A stretch of 64,000 bases of DNA from Dehalococcoidia bacterium. GTDB taxonomy: Bacteria; Chloroflexota; Dehalococcoidia; Bin125. The stretch spans positions 124,001 to 188,000 of the forward strand of contig JAJDTU010000001.1 in the NCBI GenBank assembly GCA_022826965.1. The letters run 5' to 3'. Below are positions 1 to 9,110 of the stretch, one piece after another. A program made the translations under genes and the position numbers. The notes below the pieces were generated by a model. The model was not told the DNA's origin, made no database searches, and saw only the letters and a program-made list of their open reading frames with translations. How positions within the stretch are numbered: position 1 is the first letter of the stretch; every line of letters begins with the position of its first letter.

Positions 1-254
1 GCGGCCGGGATCAGCTGCACCGTCCACTCGGCGTTGGAGAAATCGATGACGACATCGGGCGACCATTGGGCGAGCGCATCCACAGAGTTACTGAGCGGGA
101 CCGCGCGCCCGGCAATCTCGATCGACGATTCGTTCGACAGGCCGTCGAGCGCGCCGATCAGTTCAAGATCGTCGGCCGACTCGATGGCGGTCATGATCTG
201 GCGGCCCATGTTGCCGGCGCCGCTCATCATCACTCGGATGCGGGGGCGGATCAT
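1..254 (-). CDS. dapB: 4-hydroxy-tetrahydrodipicolinate reductase, N-terminal part (cut by window edge)
   Basis: Catalyses the NAD(P)H-dependent reduction step of the diaminopimelate/lysine pathway in the cytoplasm. Only the first 84 codons are inside the window. They begin MIRPRIRVMMSGAGNMGRQ, where GAGNMGR is the Rossmann nucleotide-binding loop typical of DapB, and end near DVVIDFS, the conserved strand after the cofactor pocket. The ATG lies 28 bases after the pnp stop codon on the same strand, so pnp and dapB are probably cotranscribed with rpsO (order rpsO-pnp-dapB). The start was chosen because it gives the normal short N-terminus before the glycine loop. Catalytic-domain residues are outside the window and cannot be checked. 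Confidence 0.88.
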   Translation of the reverse strand, partial: MIRPRIRVMMSGAGNMGRQIMTAIESADDLELIGALDGLSNESSIEIAGRAVPLSNSVDALAQWSPDVVIDFSNAEWTVQLIPA

Positions 255-281
255 GACTCACCTGCTCATCAATCGTTCCGC

Positions 282-3032
282 CTAGCGGCTAGGCGCTCCG
301 AAGTCGCTGCGCGGCGGCGGGGGTGGAGGCGGCGGGCCGTCGCCATCCGTCTGCGGTTGACCACGACGGATGTTGACCCGCGAGAGGATGCCACCGCGCC
401 GGCGTGGGGCTACGTTGCTGTCCGGCTGGCGTTCTTCCTGGTCGTCGGATTCGCGCTGCGTCTGACGCTCGGAACGCTGACCAGATTGCGGCTGGTCGGG
501 ACCGTCTCCGGATTGCTGATTCGAGTCGCCGCCCTGTTGCTGCGCGGAGCCTCGACGTCGTCGACGACGTCGGCGTCGGGGCTGGCCCTCTCGCGGCGGT
601 GCGACAGCAGCGGAGCTGTCCTCGGCCGGAGTGGCGGCGACCGGAGTGGCAACGTCGGCCCGATCCGCGGAGTCCTGCTCGGTCGGCGACGGCTCTACGG
701 CGGCGGTTGCCGGCTCGCTCGCTTCTTCGCCCTGCGGCATGGCCGCACGTTCGTCCAGCGGCATGGCCGCATTCTCGGCCTGCGGGATGGCCGCACTTTC
801 GGCCTGCGCCTCGACCGGTTCGCGCTGAACTCTCGGCCGTCGCTGGCGCGGCTCCCGGGGCTCGCGGGCCTCACGGTCACGGCGCGGCGGACGATCGTCG
901 CGGCTGCGGCGTTCGCGTGGCTCTCTCGGCTCCCGGCTTGGCGCGTCGGTGTCGCCGTTGAGCAGGGCCTTGCGCGACGCGTTGACGCGACCGAGGTTGT
1001 CCACCTCGATCACGATGATCTGCATCTCGTCGCCGACACTGACGACATCCTCGACTTTGTCGACCCGGTAGTCGGCCAGTTCCGAGATATGCACGAGGGC
1101 ATCCTTGCCCGGCACCATCTCGACAAACGCGCCGAACGGCAGGATACGGACGACCTTGCCGGTGTAAATCTGGCCGGGCTCGATGTCGCGGGTCATCGCG
1201 GAGACGCGGTCGAAGGCGGCTTGTCCCGAGGCCTGGTCGACCGCCGTGATGAACACTGCGCCGTCGTCCTCGACAGAGATTTCCGCACCGGTGTCGTCCT
1301 GCAGCGCGCGGATGTTGCGGCCGCCCGGGCCGATCAGCTGGCCAATCTTGTCCTGCGGCACATCGAGGCGCAGGATGCGAGGCGCGTGCGGCGACATCTG
1401 CTCGCGCGGGGCCTCGATGCACTCGGTCATCACATCCATGATTTGCAGGCGGGCATCTCGAGCCTGCTCGAGCGCGCGCGCCAGAATCTCGAGGTCAATG
1501 CCCTTGACCTTCATGTCCATCTGTAGCGCGGTCACGCCGTCGCGCGACCCGGCGACCTTGAAGTCCATATCGCCGAGGTGGTCCTCCATGCCGACGATGT
1601 CGGTCAGGATCGCTACGTCGTCTCCCTCTTTGATGAGGCCCATCGCGATGCCCGCGATCGGCGTCTTGATCGGAACGCCAGCGTCCATCATCGAGAGCAC
1701 CGAAGCGCAGACCGAGGCCATCGAGGTCGAGCCGTTCGATGCCAACACTTCTGAGACGATGCGAATCGTGTACGGGAAGTCCTCGAAGGGCGGCAGGATG
1801 GCGGCCATGGCACGCTCGCCAAGCATGCCGTGACCGATGCTGCGCCGCGACGGGTTGCCGACGCGGCCGGTCTCGCCTGTAGAGAAGGGCGGGAAGTTGT
1901 AGTGATGCATGAAGCGCTTCGAGTCCTCGGGCGTGAGGTCGTCGAGGCGTTGCGCCATGCCAGAGCCGGCCAGCGTGGTGAAGCTGAGCACCTGGGTCTC
2001 GCCGCGCTGGAACAGGCCTGAGCCGTGCGTCCGCGGGACGAGGTCGACCTCGGCCGAGAGCGATCGCAGGTCGGCGTGACCGCGACCATCCGGCCGGACG
2101 CCCTCATCAAGGATGCTGCGCCGCACGATGCGCTTCTCCAGCGCGTCGAAGGCCTCCGTGTGGCCGTCGATATCGGCGTCTTCATCGAGGCTCTCAAGCA
2201 GCGACGCCTTGACGGCGGCGCGGCGGCTGTCGCGGTCGGCTTTATCTTCGGCGTCTCGCAGCGCGGAGCGCAGGTCGTCGCCGTATTGCTCCTCGACTGA
2301 GGCAAGGATGTCGGTGTCGACTGATTGCGCCTCGTACTCGCGCTTGGTCGGCGAGACCTCAGCGGCGAGCGCTTCCTGCATCTCACAGATCGTGGAGATC
2401 GCTTCCTGGCCGATGGCCAGTGCTTCGACGAGCAGGGTTTCCGGCACCTCCCCCGCCTCGGCCTCGACCATCGTGATCGCGTCCTTGGTGCCGGCGACGA
2501 CGAGATTGAGATCCGAGGCTTCGAGCTGGGCGAAGGTCGGCTGCAGGACTAGCTCGCCGTCGACGTGGCCAATCCGCACCGACGCGACCGGGCCGTCGAA
2601 GGGAACGTCGGAGACGCAGAGCGCGGCCGAGGCAGCGATCGTGCCCAGCGTGTCGGGCGGGTTCTCCATGTCGACCGAGAAGATCGTGATGATCAACTGG
2701 GTGTCGTCGTTGTAGCCCTTCGGGAACAGTGGGCGAATCGGTCGGTCGGTCAGCCGTGCGGAGAGCACGGCCGTCGTCGTCGGTCGTCCTTCACGTCGGA
2801 AGAACGACCCGGGGATCCGGCCCGCGGCGTAGAGCCGCTCCTCAAACTCGACCGAGAGCGGGAAAAAATCGATTCCGGGCCGTGGCTTCGAGGCGGTCGC
2901 CGTGCCGAGCATCATCGTGTCGCCGTAGCGGACGGTGACCGCGCCGCCGGCCTGATGGGCGAGTCGGCCGGTCTCAATCGTGAGGGTGCGTCCGGCGATT
3001 TCCCGCTGGACGGTTCTGGTGGTGATTTCCAT
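282..3032 (-). CDS. pnp: Polyribonucleotide nucleotidyltransferase (PNPase) with long charged C-terminal tail
   Basis: 3'-5' phosphorolytic exoribonuclease of mRNA turnover, normally trimeric. 916 aa against about 700-750 usual. Order: first RNase PH domain (about 10-140), helical linker (about 240-305), second RNase PH domain (about 315-545) with the [14 protein letters not shown] signature whose Asp484 and Asp490 match the catalytic aspartates, KH domain (about 553-610, [11 protein letters not shown]), S1 domain (about 618-690, [14 protein letters not shown]). Residues 691-916 are an unusual low-complexity tail: Arg/Pro/Glu-rich blocks, an Ala/Met/Pro near-repeat around 755-790, an Arg cluster, and a terminal proline run. 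The tail resembles the disordered scaffold tails of RNase E type proteins, but its function here is unknown. It sits downstream of rpsO, the classic rpsO-pnp pair. Confidence 0.97.
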   Translation of the reverse strand: MEITTRTVQREIAGRTLTIETGRLAHQAGGAVTVRYGDTMMLGTATASKPRPGIDFFPLSVEFEERLYAAGRIPGSFFRREGRPTTTAVLSARLTDRPIRPLFPKGYNDDTQLIITIFSVDMENPPDTLGTIAASAALCVSDVPFDGPVASVRIGHVDGELVLQPTFAQLEASDLNLVVAGTKDAITMVEAEAGEVPETLLVEALAIGQEAISTICEMQEALAAEVSPTKREYEAQSVDTDILASVEEQYGDDLRSALRDAEDKADRDSRRAAVKASLLESLDEDADIDGHTEAFDALEKRIVRRSILDEGVRPDGRGHADLRSLSAEVDLVPRTHGSGLFQRGETQVLSFTTLAGSGMAQRLDDLTPEDSKRFMHHYNFPPFSTGETGRVGNPSRRSIGHGMLGERAMAAILPPFEDFPYTIRIVSEVLASNGSTSMASVCASVLSMMDAGVPIKTPIAGIAMGLIKEGDDVAILTDIVGMEDHLGDMDFKVAGSRDGVTALQMDMKVKGIDLEILARALEQARDARLQIMDVMTECIEAPREQMSPHAPRILRLDVPQDKIGQLIGPGGRNIRALQDDTGAEISVEDDGAVFITAVDQASGQAAFDRVSAMTRDIEPGQIYTGKVVRILPFGAFVEMVPGKDALVHISELADYRVDKVEDVVSVGDEMQIIVIEVDNLGRVNASRKALLNGDTDAPSREPREPRERRSRDDRPPRRDREAREPREPRQRRPRVQREPVEAQAESAAIPQAENAAMPLDERAAMPQGEEASEPATAAVEPSPTEQDSADRADVATPVAATPAEDSSAAVAPPREGQPRRRRRRRRRGSAQQQGGDSNQQSGDGPDQPQSGQRSERQTQRESDDQEERQPDSNVAPRRRGGILSRVNIRRGQPQTDGDGPPPPPPPPRSDFGAPSR

Positions 3033-3202
3033 ATGGTTCCGAGTTCCTGTGCTTCCTTCGGTCTATCGGTCCTGCCGCCGCTTCCTCAACGACAGGGCTT
3101 GGCTGATCTGCGACGGCCGGGCCGTTGTAGGCCTGTTCCTGGCGCGTCGCCGATGTTCGTTCGAGACCGTTCGCAGCGTTCGTTCGCCCGAATCGCGCGA
3201 GG
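3033..3202 (-). other. rpsO-pnp intergenic leader
   Basis: 170 bases between the rpsO stop and the pnp start. A short GC hairpin (ACGGC/GCCGT arms near 3115-3127) is visible. In many bacteria this gap carries the RNase III/PNPase autoregulatory hairpin, but I cannot show that fold here and see no open reading frame with coding character. Confidence 0.3.
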
Positions 3203-3469
3203 TTAGCGGCGCAGACCCAGCTCGCTGACCAACGTCGAGTAGCGATTCACATCCTCGCGGTTGAGGTAACGCAGCTGTCTGCGCCGCTGCCCCACGAGCT
3301 TGGTCAACGCGCGGCGGGTGTGGTAGTCGTGCCGGTGCTCGCGCAGGTGTTCGGTCAGCAGGGCGATGCGCCGCGTCAACTGAGCGATCTGGACCTCCGG
3401 CGAGCCGGTGTCGTGCTCGTGTTGACCGAACTTGGCCGCAATCGCGGCTTTCTCTTCCTTGCTCAGCAT
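3203..3469 (-). CDS. rpsO: 30S ribosomal protein S15
   Basis: Primary 16S rRNA-binding protein of the small subunit platform. 88 aa, the exact usual length, starting [15 protein letters not shown]. The family landmarks are present: [30 protein letters not shown] (the rRNA-binding His/Asp region) and [13 protein letters not shown] longer in-frame start 34 codons upstream gives a basic extension unlike S15 and was rejected. The stop lies 170 bases before pnp on the same strand, the common rpsO-pnp arrangement. Confidence 0.98.
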   Translation of the reverse strand: MLSKEEKAAIAAKFGQHEHDTGSPEVQIAQLTRRIALLTEHLREHRHDYHTRRALTKLVGQRRRQLRYLNREDVNRYSTLVSELGLRR

Positions 3470-3680
3470 GTCTGCCCCCAACGGCGTGCGCCGATCGGCA
3501 TTGGTGCGCGGCGGGCTGATGTCATTCCCGGTGTGTACCTGGTTCTTTCGATTTCGCTGGCGGCTCTCCAAGCCGCCCGCTCCCCGCCGCTGCGCTGCGT
3601 GGTCGTCTCGTTGACTAGACCCTACCAGACCATCCTGCCGCTCGAGCTAGCAATCGGTGACGTATGCGACACTGGGCGGC

Positions 3681-4025
3681 ATGGCAGTCCTGATGAGACA
3701 TCCCATCATGATCGTCCGGGCGCGGCTCGACCCGACGGTGCTGGAGGAGTTCGAGGACTGGCATCGCCGCACCCATTTGCCCCACGTGCTCGAGATTCCC
3801 GGCATCGTTTCGGCGTTCCGGGTCCGCGGCTCCGACCCGATCGCCGGCGCCCACCTGATGGGCTACACATTCGAGGACGAATCTGTCGTCCAGGCCGCAC
3901 TCGCCTCGGAACAGGCACAGGTCGCGCGGCGAGACTGGGATTTCTGGGCCGATCAGGTCTACGAGCTGTCGGTGGAGATCTATGCGCCGCTAGCGCCGCT
4001 GCCGATCTTCCAGCACCACAACTGA
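3681..4025 (+). CDS. Small dimeric alpha-beta barrel (Dabb/EthD-like) protein
   Basis: 114 aa, unassigned function. It begins MAVLMRHPIMIVRARLD. It contains LEEFEDWHRRTHLPHVLEIPG, the pattern (short strand, helix with W-x-x-x-x-H-L/I-P) seen in EthD/DUF4286-type ferredoxin-like folds that dimerise into a barrel, followed by an FRVRGSD strand and a second helix/strand half ending in VEIYAPL. Such proteins include small monooxygenase-like and stress proteins, so no substrate can be named. A GTG 8 codons upstream is possible; the ATG fits the fold better. It stands alone on the plus strand between rpsO and a converging gene cluster. Confidence 0.6.
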   Translation: MAVLMRHPIMIVRARLDPTVLEEFEDWHRRTHLPHVLEIPGIVSAFRVRGSDPIAGAHLMGYTFEDESVVQAALASEQAQVARRDWDFWADQVYELSVEIYAPLAPLPIFQHHN

Positions 4026-4037
4026 ACTCTTCCGACC

Positions 4038-4379
4038 CTACAAATCCAGTGCGACTTCGTCCTTGATCGCCGTTTTGCCTTCGGGCAGGGTGAAGAAGTT
4101 GCAGAAGCAGGTGCCCTCGAAGTCGACCAAGCCGTTGAGGACGGGCTCGCAGACGCAGATCGTGTCGTCGTTGTTGGCCGGCTGGCAGGGGCAATAGAAC
4201 TTGCCGAAGCGCATCCGCATGTTGACGAAGTCTTCGATCGTCTGGTCGGCATTCATCAGGATGTAGCCGCGCTCTTCGCAGAACCTGTCGGCGAGTTCGG
4301 TCATTTCGGCGCGGTACTTCTCGCGCAGCGCGCGCTCCTCCTCTTCGGGCAGGTCGGTCAGGCGTTCAAACTCGGCCAT
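4038..4379 (-). CDS. Ferredoxin-thioredoxin reductase catalytic-chain-like iron-sulfur protein
   Basis: 113 aa, about the length of the FTR catalytic (beta) subunit, which uses a 4Fe-4S cluster next to a redox disulfide to pass electrons from ferredoxin to thioredoxin. Three CxC pairs are visible: C63-P-C65, C75-V-C77 and C91-F-C93, plus an isolated C34. Plant/cyanobacterial FTR has CPC-x16-CPC-x8-CHC, so both spacings differ here (9 and 13) and the His of CHC is Phe. The N-terminal helical part (EEERALREKYRAEMTELADR) and GYILNAD-like segment match the family. It lies 37 bases downstream of pepA on the same strand, possibly cotranscribed. Ligand assignment is inference. Confidence 0.72.
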   Translation of the reverse strand: MAEFERLTDLPEEEERALREKYRAEMTELADRFCEERGYILMNADQTIEDFVNMRMRFGKFYCPCQPANNDDTICVCEPVLNGLVDFEGTCFCNFFTLPEGKTAIKDEVALDL

Positions 4380-4416
4380 GATTCGGCCTCTCCCTGATTG
4401 CTTCGTTCCCCTGAGT

Positions 4417-5913
4417 TTAAGCCGAAGCCTCGGCCCGGGCGGCAGCGAAGCGGACCAGCGAGCGAACCGGCACGCCGCTAGCGCCCTTGACCTGCGTCCC
4501 GCGCGTCTTCGAGGCGTCGTCGGTGCCGGCCATGTCGAGGTGCGCCCAGGGCGTGGCGCCGGCGAAGCGGGCGAGGAACTTGGCCGCCGTGATCGCGCCC
4601 GCGAGGCGTCCGCCAACGTTCTTCACGTCGGCGACTTGGCTGCGCAGTTGCTCGTCGTACTCGTCAAACATCGGCAGTTGCCAGAACTTCTCGCCGGCGA
4701 CTTTGCCCGCGGCGATCACTTCTGCGGCAAGATCGTCATCGTTGGCCATGACAGCGGTCGCGACATCGCCCAGCGCCACCGCGGCTGCGCCGGTCAGTGT
4801 CGCCACGTCGATCAGCGGCGACAGTCCCATGTGGTTGGCGTAGGAGAGCGCGTCGGCGAGGACCAGCCGGCCTTCGGCATCGGTGTTAATCACTTCGATC
4901 GTGGTGCCGTTCATCGCGGTCAGCAGGTCGCCGGGCTTGATCGCATTGCCGCCGGGCATGTTCTCGGTGCAGGGGGCCAGCGCGGTGACGTTAATCGGCA
5001 GTTCGAGGTCGGCGATTGCGCCCATCGAGGCAACTACTGCAGCCGCTCCCGACATATCCTGCTTCATCGCCTCCATGTTGGCGGCGGGCTTGATCGAGAT
5101 GCCGCCGGTGTCGAACGTGATGCCTTTGCCGCAGTAGCCAAGCCCCGGCTCGCCGGCGCCGCCGCGGTGGCGGAGGATCAGGAACTTGGCCGGCTGGTGC
5201 GATCCCTTGGCCACGCCGAGGAAGGAGCCCATGCCGAGCTCGGCGGCAGCCGGCTCGTCCATGATCTCGATGTCGACATCGTGCTCGGCGGCCCACGCCT
5301 CGGCCCGGCTGGCGAGCTCGGTCGGGGTGAGCAGATTGGACGGCTCGTTCGCGAGATCGCGGGCAAAATTCGCCGCGCCCGCCAACGAGCGGCCGTGCGC
5401 AATCCCGGCGTCGACCCCCGCCGTGTTTTCCGAGTGCAATGACGCTCGCTCGAGCACATTGGGCGTCTTCTTCGGCGCCTGGTGTCGGTTGAACCGGTAG
5501 AGGCCGAGATCTAGCCCCTCGCAAATCGCCCCCGCGACCTCCTCGGTCGTGAAACCGCACTCCTCGCCGTCCACTGCGACGGCCAAACTGCCCGAGGAAA
5601 GCGTTCGCGCCTTGCGTGCGCCGTTGGCGGCGGCGTGGCGGATCTCATCGAGTCCCATCTTCTCGGCCGGCCCAAGTCCGGCGATCACGACGCGCGCCGC
5701 CTCGGTCTGGCCGAAGGTATGTACCACCACGGTCTCATTGACAGCGCCGGACAGCTCACCCGACTTGACCAGCGGCCCAAGGCCACCGTCCAGTGCATCG
5801 TTGAGCTGGCGCAGCGTGCCGCCGTCCAGGATGTCGTCGTCCTTGGTCGCGAAGATCAGCAGGTGGTCGGCGGCGGCTTCAAGCGCCGGTTGGCCGCTGG
5901 CGGTGATGTCCAT
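4417..5913 (-). CDS. pepA: Leucyl aminopeptidase (M17 family)
   Basis: Cytosolic di-metal aminopeptidase, normally hexameric, that removes N-terminal residues from peptides. 498 aa, normal length. The N-terminal macro-like domain covers about residues 1-160. The C-terminal M17 catalytic domain carries GKGITFDTGGISIKP (metal-ligand Lys/Asp) and NTDAEGRLVLADAL, the M17 signature with Asp, Glu and Arg. The usual GGAAA block reads SGAAAV, a mild variant. It ends in a short Ala/Arg tail. It is probably the promoter-proximal gene of a two-gene unit with the iron-sulfur protein at 4038-4379. Confidence 0.96.
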   Translation of the reverse strand: MDITASGQPALEAAADHLLIFATKDDDILDGGTLRQLNDALDGGLGPLVKSGELSGAVNETVVVHTFGQTEAARVVIAGLGPAEKMGLDEIRHAAANGARKARTLSSGSLAVAVDGEECGFTTEEVAGAICEGLDLGLYRFNRHQAPKKTPNVLERASLHSENTAGVDAGIAHGRSLAGAANFARDLANEPSNLLTPTELASRAEAWAAEHDVDIEIMDEPAAAELGMGSFLGVAKGSHQPAKFLILRHRGGAGEPGLGYCGKGITFDTGGISIKPAANMEAMKQDMSGAAAVVASMGAIADLELPINVTALAPCTENMPGGNAIKPGDLLTAMNGTTIEVINTDAEGRLVLADALSYANHMGLSPLIDVATLTGAAAVALGDVATAVMANDDDLAAEVIAAGKVAGEKFWQLPMFDEYDEQLRSQVADVKNVGGRLAGAITAAKFLARFAGATPWAHLDMAGTDDASKTRGTQVKGASGVPVRSLVRFAAARAEASA

Positions 5914-6020
5914 GTGGGTCTCTCAACAAAGTCTCTAGAGGAGCTGGCCCTGAGCGAAACGGAGCAATGCAGATCATCCTAGCGACCACCCGGATGCGGA
6001 GCGGGGAATAACGTGGCGAA

Positions 6021-6734
6021 ATGCGGGAATTCCTACGCGAACTGGCCGCCGTGGCGGTGGCGGCGTCGGTCTATTACCTGGTTCGCGGCGCCGTCTCCGA
6101 CCGGGCCGAGGAAGCGTTCCAACGCGGACGCGACATCCTCGAGCTGGAACAGCGCTTCTGGCTCGATTGGGAACGCGCGATCCACGAGGCAATCCTCGGC
6201 TCCAACGCCCTGATCGACCTGGCCAACGGGGCCTACTTCTGGGGCCACATGCCGCTGCTCATCGTGCTGGCGGTCTGGCTCTGGCGATCGCACCGCGTGG
6301 TCTGGCGCTCACTTCGCAATGCGTTGCTGATCTCGGCCACGGCCGGGATGGTCTCCTACTTCCTCTTCCCAACCGCTCCGCCGCGCCTGATGCCGGAACT
6401 CGGTTTCGTCGACACACTCGCCCTGCGTGCCGCGCCCGCGTACCAGGCGCAGGAAGTCGGCCTCTTCGTCAATCCCTACGCAGCGCTGCCCTCGCTGCAC
6501 GTCGGCTGGGCGCTGCTTGCGGGACTGGCCGTCTGGCAGACATCGAGTCACCCACTGATGCGAGCATTTGCGATTGCCATTCCGCTCTCTCAGAGCTGGG
6601 CAGTCGTCGCCACGGCCAATCACTGGACCCTCGATGCCTTCGCCGGCATTGCGGTCTGCGCTATCGCGTGGCTGCTCGTCCTCCTGCGCAATAGCCTCAG
6701 CTTCAGAATGCCGGTCCAAGTCGACAGGAGTTGA
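6021..6734 (+). CDS. PAP2 / inositol-phosphorylceramide-synthase-like membrane phosphatase or transferase
   Basis: 237 aa integral membrane protein with about five or six hydrophobic segments. The type-2 phosphatidic-acid-phosphatase motifs are present in the order and style of the PAP2_3 (AUR1-like) subgroup: FPTAPPRLMPELG, then PSLHVGWA with the first catalytic His, then ANHWTLDAFAG with the second His and Asp. Such enzymes hydrolyse or transfer phosphate headgroups on lipids at the membrane. The substrate cannot be told from the sequence. Its stop lies 2 bases before the ATG of the YbjQ-family gene, so the two form a unit. Confidence 0.82.
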   Translation: MREFLRELAAVAVAASVYYLVRGAVSDRAEEAFQRGRDILELEQRFWLDWERAIHEAILGSNALIDLANGAYFWGHMPLLIVLAVWLWRSHRVVWRSLRNALLISATAGMVSYFLFPTAPPRLMPELGFVDTLALRAAPAYQAQEVGLFVNPYAALPSLHVGWALLAGLAVWQTSSHPLMRAFAIAIPLSQSWAVVATANHWTLDAFAGIAVCAIAWLLVLLRNSLSFRMPVQVDRS

Positions 6735-6736
6735 GC

Positions 6737-7051
6737 ATGCAGATCGTGACGACCGAGTCGGTACCCAACCGTGAGATCGCCGAAGTGTTGGGTCTCGTCA
6801 GCGCGAACAGCGTGCGTTCGCGGAATGTCGGGCGCGACATTTTGGCCGGGATCAAGAGCCTCTTCGGAGGCGAGATTCACGCCTACACCAAGCTGATGAG
6901 CGACACCAGGGTGCAGGTCATCGAGAAGCTCGAGGCCTCTGCCGACGCGATGGGCGCCGACGCCATCGTCGGCACCCGGATGATGACCTCCGACATCGGC
7001 CAGAACATGGCCGAGGTCTACATGTATGGCACGGCCGTCAAGCTGAAGTAG
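6737..7051 (+). CDS. YbjQ/UPF0145-family heavy-metal-binding-like protein
   Basis: 104 aa. It begins MQIVTTESVPNREIAEVLGLV and contains GRDILAGIKSLFGGEI, followed by VIEKLEASADAMGADAIVGTR, the ordered landmarks of the YbjQ (UPF0145) family, which forms pentameric ring-like assemblies in structures of homologues. Function is not established. The ATG at 6737 has an AGGAG ribosome site 6 bases upstream; a TTG two codons earlier directly abuts that site and is unlikely. It is coupled to the PAP2 gene in front of it. Confidence 0.85.
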   Translation: MQIVTTESVPNREIAEVLGLVSANSVRSRNVGRDILAGIKSLFGGEIHAYTKLMSDTRVQVIEKLEASADAMGADAIVGTRMMTSDIGQNMAEVYMYGTAVKLK

Positions 7052-7089
7052 TCGATCCCGCGGCCGGATCGCTCCACCGCGCAGATCCG

Positions 7090-8337
7090 TCAGTCCGCGC
7101 GAACGGGCCAGTCGGGATGCGACTTCAGCCGTTCCAGGATCGCAACCCCGACGTCGTACTTGTGCAGCAACGGCAGACGCTCCGGCTCTCCGGTTGCGTC
7201 GAGGAGCACCACGCGGTTGGTATCGACCTGGAAGCCGGCGTCGGCTTGCGTGACATCGTTGGCCGCGATGAACGCGAGGCCCTTCTTCTCGATCTTCGCC
7301 TTGGCGTTCTCGATCAGGTCGTCGGTCTCGGCGGCGAAGCCTACTTTGAGCAGATGCGCCGCCTCAATTGAGGCGATCACATCCGGGTTTTCGACCATCT
7401 CGAGCGTCATGCCCGATTCTTCTGCGTCTTGTTTTTTCAGTTTCGACTCGGCGGCCTCAGCCGGGCGGTAGTCGGCGACCGCAGCGGCCATCACAAGGGC
7501 ATTGGCGCCTCGCGCCGCGTTCTGGATTTCCGTCTGCATCTCGATTGCCGTGTCGACTGAGCGCACGACGATCCCGTAGCGGCCCTCGGGCGGGGGTTGT
7601 GTCGTGATCAATGTCACGGCGGCGCCCTGGTCCCGGGCCGCCTCGGCGACCGCTACGCCCATCTTCCCGCTGGAGTGGTTGCCCACGAAGCGAACCGGAT
7701 CGATCGGCTCGCGCGTGCCGCCGGCGGTGACGATGATGTGGCGACCCCTCAGGTCGCCGACGGTCCGGCCGATTGCTGATCGCACAGCGGCGGCCAGCTC
7801 GATCGGCTCGATCAGCCGGCCAAGTCCGCGACCCCCCGAGGCGAGCCGGCCGATCGCCGGCCCCGCAATGAAGACGCCCCGCGCCTTGAGCAACTCGAGG
7901 TTGGCTTGCACCGACGGCTGGCCGTACATGATCGAGTCCATCGCCGGGGCGACGACCAACGGGGCGCTGGTCGCCAGCGCGGTCAGCGTGAGCGGATTGT
8001 CGCCGATGCCCTGGGCGAGCTTGGCGATCGTCGTGGCTGAGGCCGGCGCAACCAACATCGCGTCGGCGCGGCGGCCCATCGCGACGTGTTGCTCGGCCGG
8101 CGCCGAGGGATCCCAGAGGTCAGCGGCGACCTCGCCCTTGATCAGCGAGCGGAACGTGAGTGGCGGAACGAAACGTGCCGCCGAAGGGGTCAGCGCGACA
8201 TCGACAATGGCTCCCGCATCCTCGAGACGTCGCGCGGCCTCCACGCTCTTGTAGGCAGAGATCGAGCCGGTGACGCCCAGCACAACCCGGCGGCCCTCGA
8301 GCGGCTGCGGCACCGGCGCCTCGCCCGCCGTGCTCAT
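7090..8337 (-). CDS. coaBC: Bifunctional phosphopantothenoylcysteine decarboxylase / phosphopantothenate-cysteine ligase, decarboxylase half altered
   Basis: Coenzyme A biosynthesis: the CoaB half joins cysteine to phosphopantothenate and the FMN-dependent CoaC half decarboxylates the product. 415 aa, normal length. CoaC occupies about 1-185 (VLGVTGSISAYK, catalytic-type His84, PASATTIAKLAQG), CoaB about 190-415 (VTAGGTREPIDPVRFVGNHSSGK, the ligase signature). Two CoaC active-site motifs deviate: the PxMNxxMW motif reads PAMDSIMY (Asn to Asp134), and the ACG motif that carries the redox Cys reads ASG (Ser167). CoaB looks intact. The GTG/ATG start overlaps the coaX stop by 4 bases, so coaX and coaBC are translationally coupled. 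Confidence 0.93.
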   Translation of the reverse strand: MSTAGEAPVPQPLEGRRVVLGVTGSISAYKSVEAARRLEDAGAIVDVALTPSAARFVPPLTFRSLIKGEVAADLWDPSAPAEQHVAMGRRADAMLVAPASATTIAKLAQGIGDNPLTLTALATSAPLVVAPAMDSIMYGQPSVQANLELLKARGVFIAGPAIGRLASGGRGLGRLIEPIELAAAVRSAIGRTVGDLRGRHIIVTAGGTREPIDPVRFVGNHSSGKMGVAVAEAARDQGAAVTLITTQPPPEGRYGIVVRSVDTAIEMQTEIQNAARGANALVMAAAVADYRPAEAAESKLKKQDAEESGMTLEMVENPDVIASIEAAHLLKVGFAAETDDLIENAKAKIEKKGLAFIAANDVTQADAGFQVDTNRVVLLDATGEPERLPLLHKYDVGVAILERLKSHPDWPVRAD

Positions 8338-9110
8338 GGGGTGCCTTCGGCGTTGTGGTAGTACAGCTCGCGCAGACCCCAGAGAATCAGGTCTTCGTCG
8401 ACGATGTCGAGGATCGTGGTCTCCTCGGCGATCCGCGGCGCCCAGCCGCCGGTCGCGACAACCCTCGCGTTGCCCAGTTCCTGGCGGAATCGGGCGATGA
8501 TGCCTTCGACCAGGCCGACGTAGCCGAAGAGAATCCCACTCTGCAGCGCTGTCTCGGTGCGTGTGCCGATGGCCGCGGGCGGCCGGTCGAGGTCGATCCG
8601 GGCCAACCGGCTGGCGCGATTGAAGAGCGCCTCCGTGGAGATCCCAATCCCGGGCGAGATCGCGCCCCCGATGTAGACGCCGTGCTCATTGATTGCGTCG
8701 AACACGGTCGCCGTCCCGAAGTCCACGACAATCAGGGGCGGCGGTCCATATCGCGACACTGCCGCCACTGCGTCCACGATGCGATCGGCGCCGAGTTCCT
8801 CGGTGTGCTCGATCCCGATTCGCACCGGTTTGCGCATGTGCGGCGAGACCAGCAGCGGCTCGGTGCGCAGAAACTTGCGGCACACATCCTGGAAGACCGG
8901 CGCCAGAGGTGGGACCACAGACGAGATGATCGCGCCGTCGATCTGGCTGATCTGAATCCCCTCGTAGCGCAGGAGCGAAGCCACGAAGATGCCGTATTCG
9001 TCGGACAGGCGGTCATGCTGAGTGGCGAGACGCCACGTATGGACAATTTTACGGTCGTTAAACACGCCGATCTGCAGGGTCGTGTTGCCGATATCGATCG
9101 CAATCAACAT
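8334..9110 (-). CDS. coaX: Type III pantothenate kinase
   Basis: ATP-dependent phosphorylation of pantothenate, first step of CoA synthesis. 258 aa, typical for CoaX. Landmarks: MLIAIDIGNTTLQIGVF (phosphate-1 loop with catalytic Asp), GADRIVDAVAA, VVDFGTATVFDAI (second phosphate motif) and GGAISPGIGISTEALF. It belongs to the ASKHA fold rather than to the P-loop CoaA type. Its stop overlaps the coaBC start (4-base overlap). It is divergent from dnaA across a 393-base gap that must hold promoters for both directions. Confidence 0.96.
   Translation of the reverse strand: MLIAIDIGNTTLQIGVFNDRKIVHTWRLATQHDRLSDEYGIFVASLLRYEGIQISQIDGAIISSVVPPLAPVFQDVCRKFLRTEPLLVSPHMRKPVRIGIEHTEELGADRIVDAVAAVSRYGPPPLIVVDFGTATVFDAINEHGVYIGGAISPGIGISTEALFNRASRLARIDLDRPPAAIGTRTETALQSGILFGYVGLVEGIIARFRQELGNARVVATGGWAPRIAEETTILDIVDEDLILWGLRELYYHNAEGTP

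Noticed and set aside
66-1526. Long plus-strand ORF across the dapB/pnp region
   Set aside because: It lies antisense to pnp and dapB, which have clear family motifs; the product is Arg-rich low-complexity sequence typical of a GC-rich shadow frame.
4378-5442. Plus-strand ORF over pepA
   Set aside because: Antisense to a well-supported M17 aminopeptidase and without any recognisable motif.
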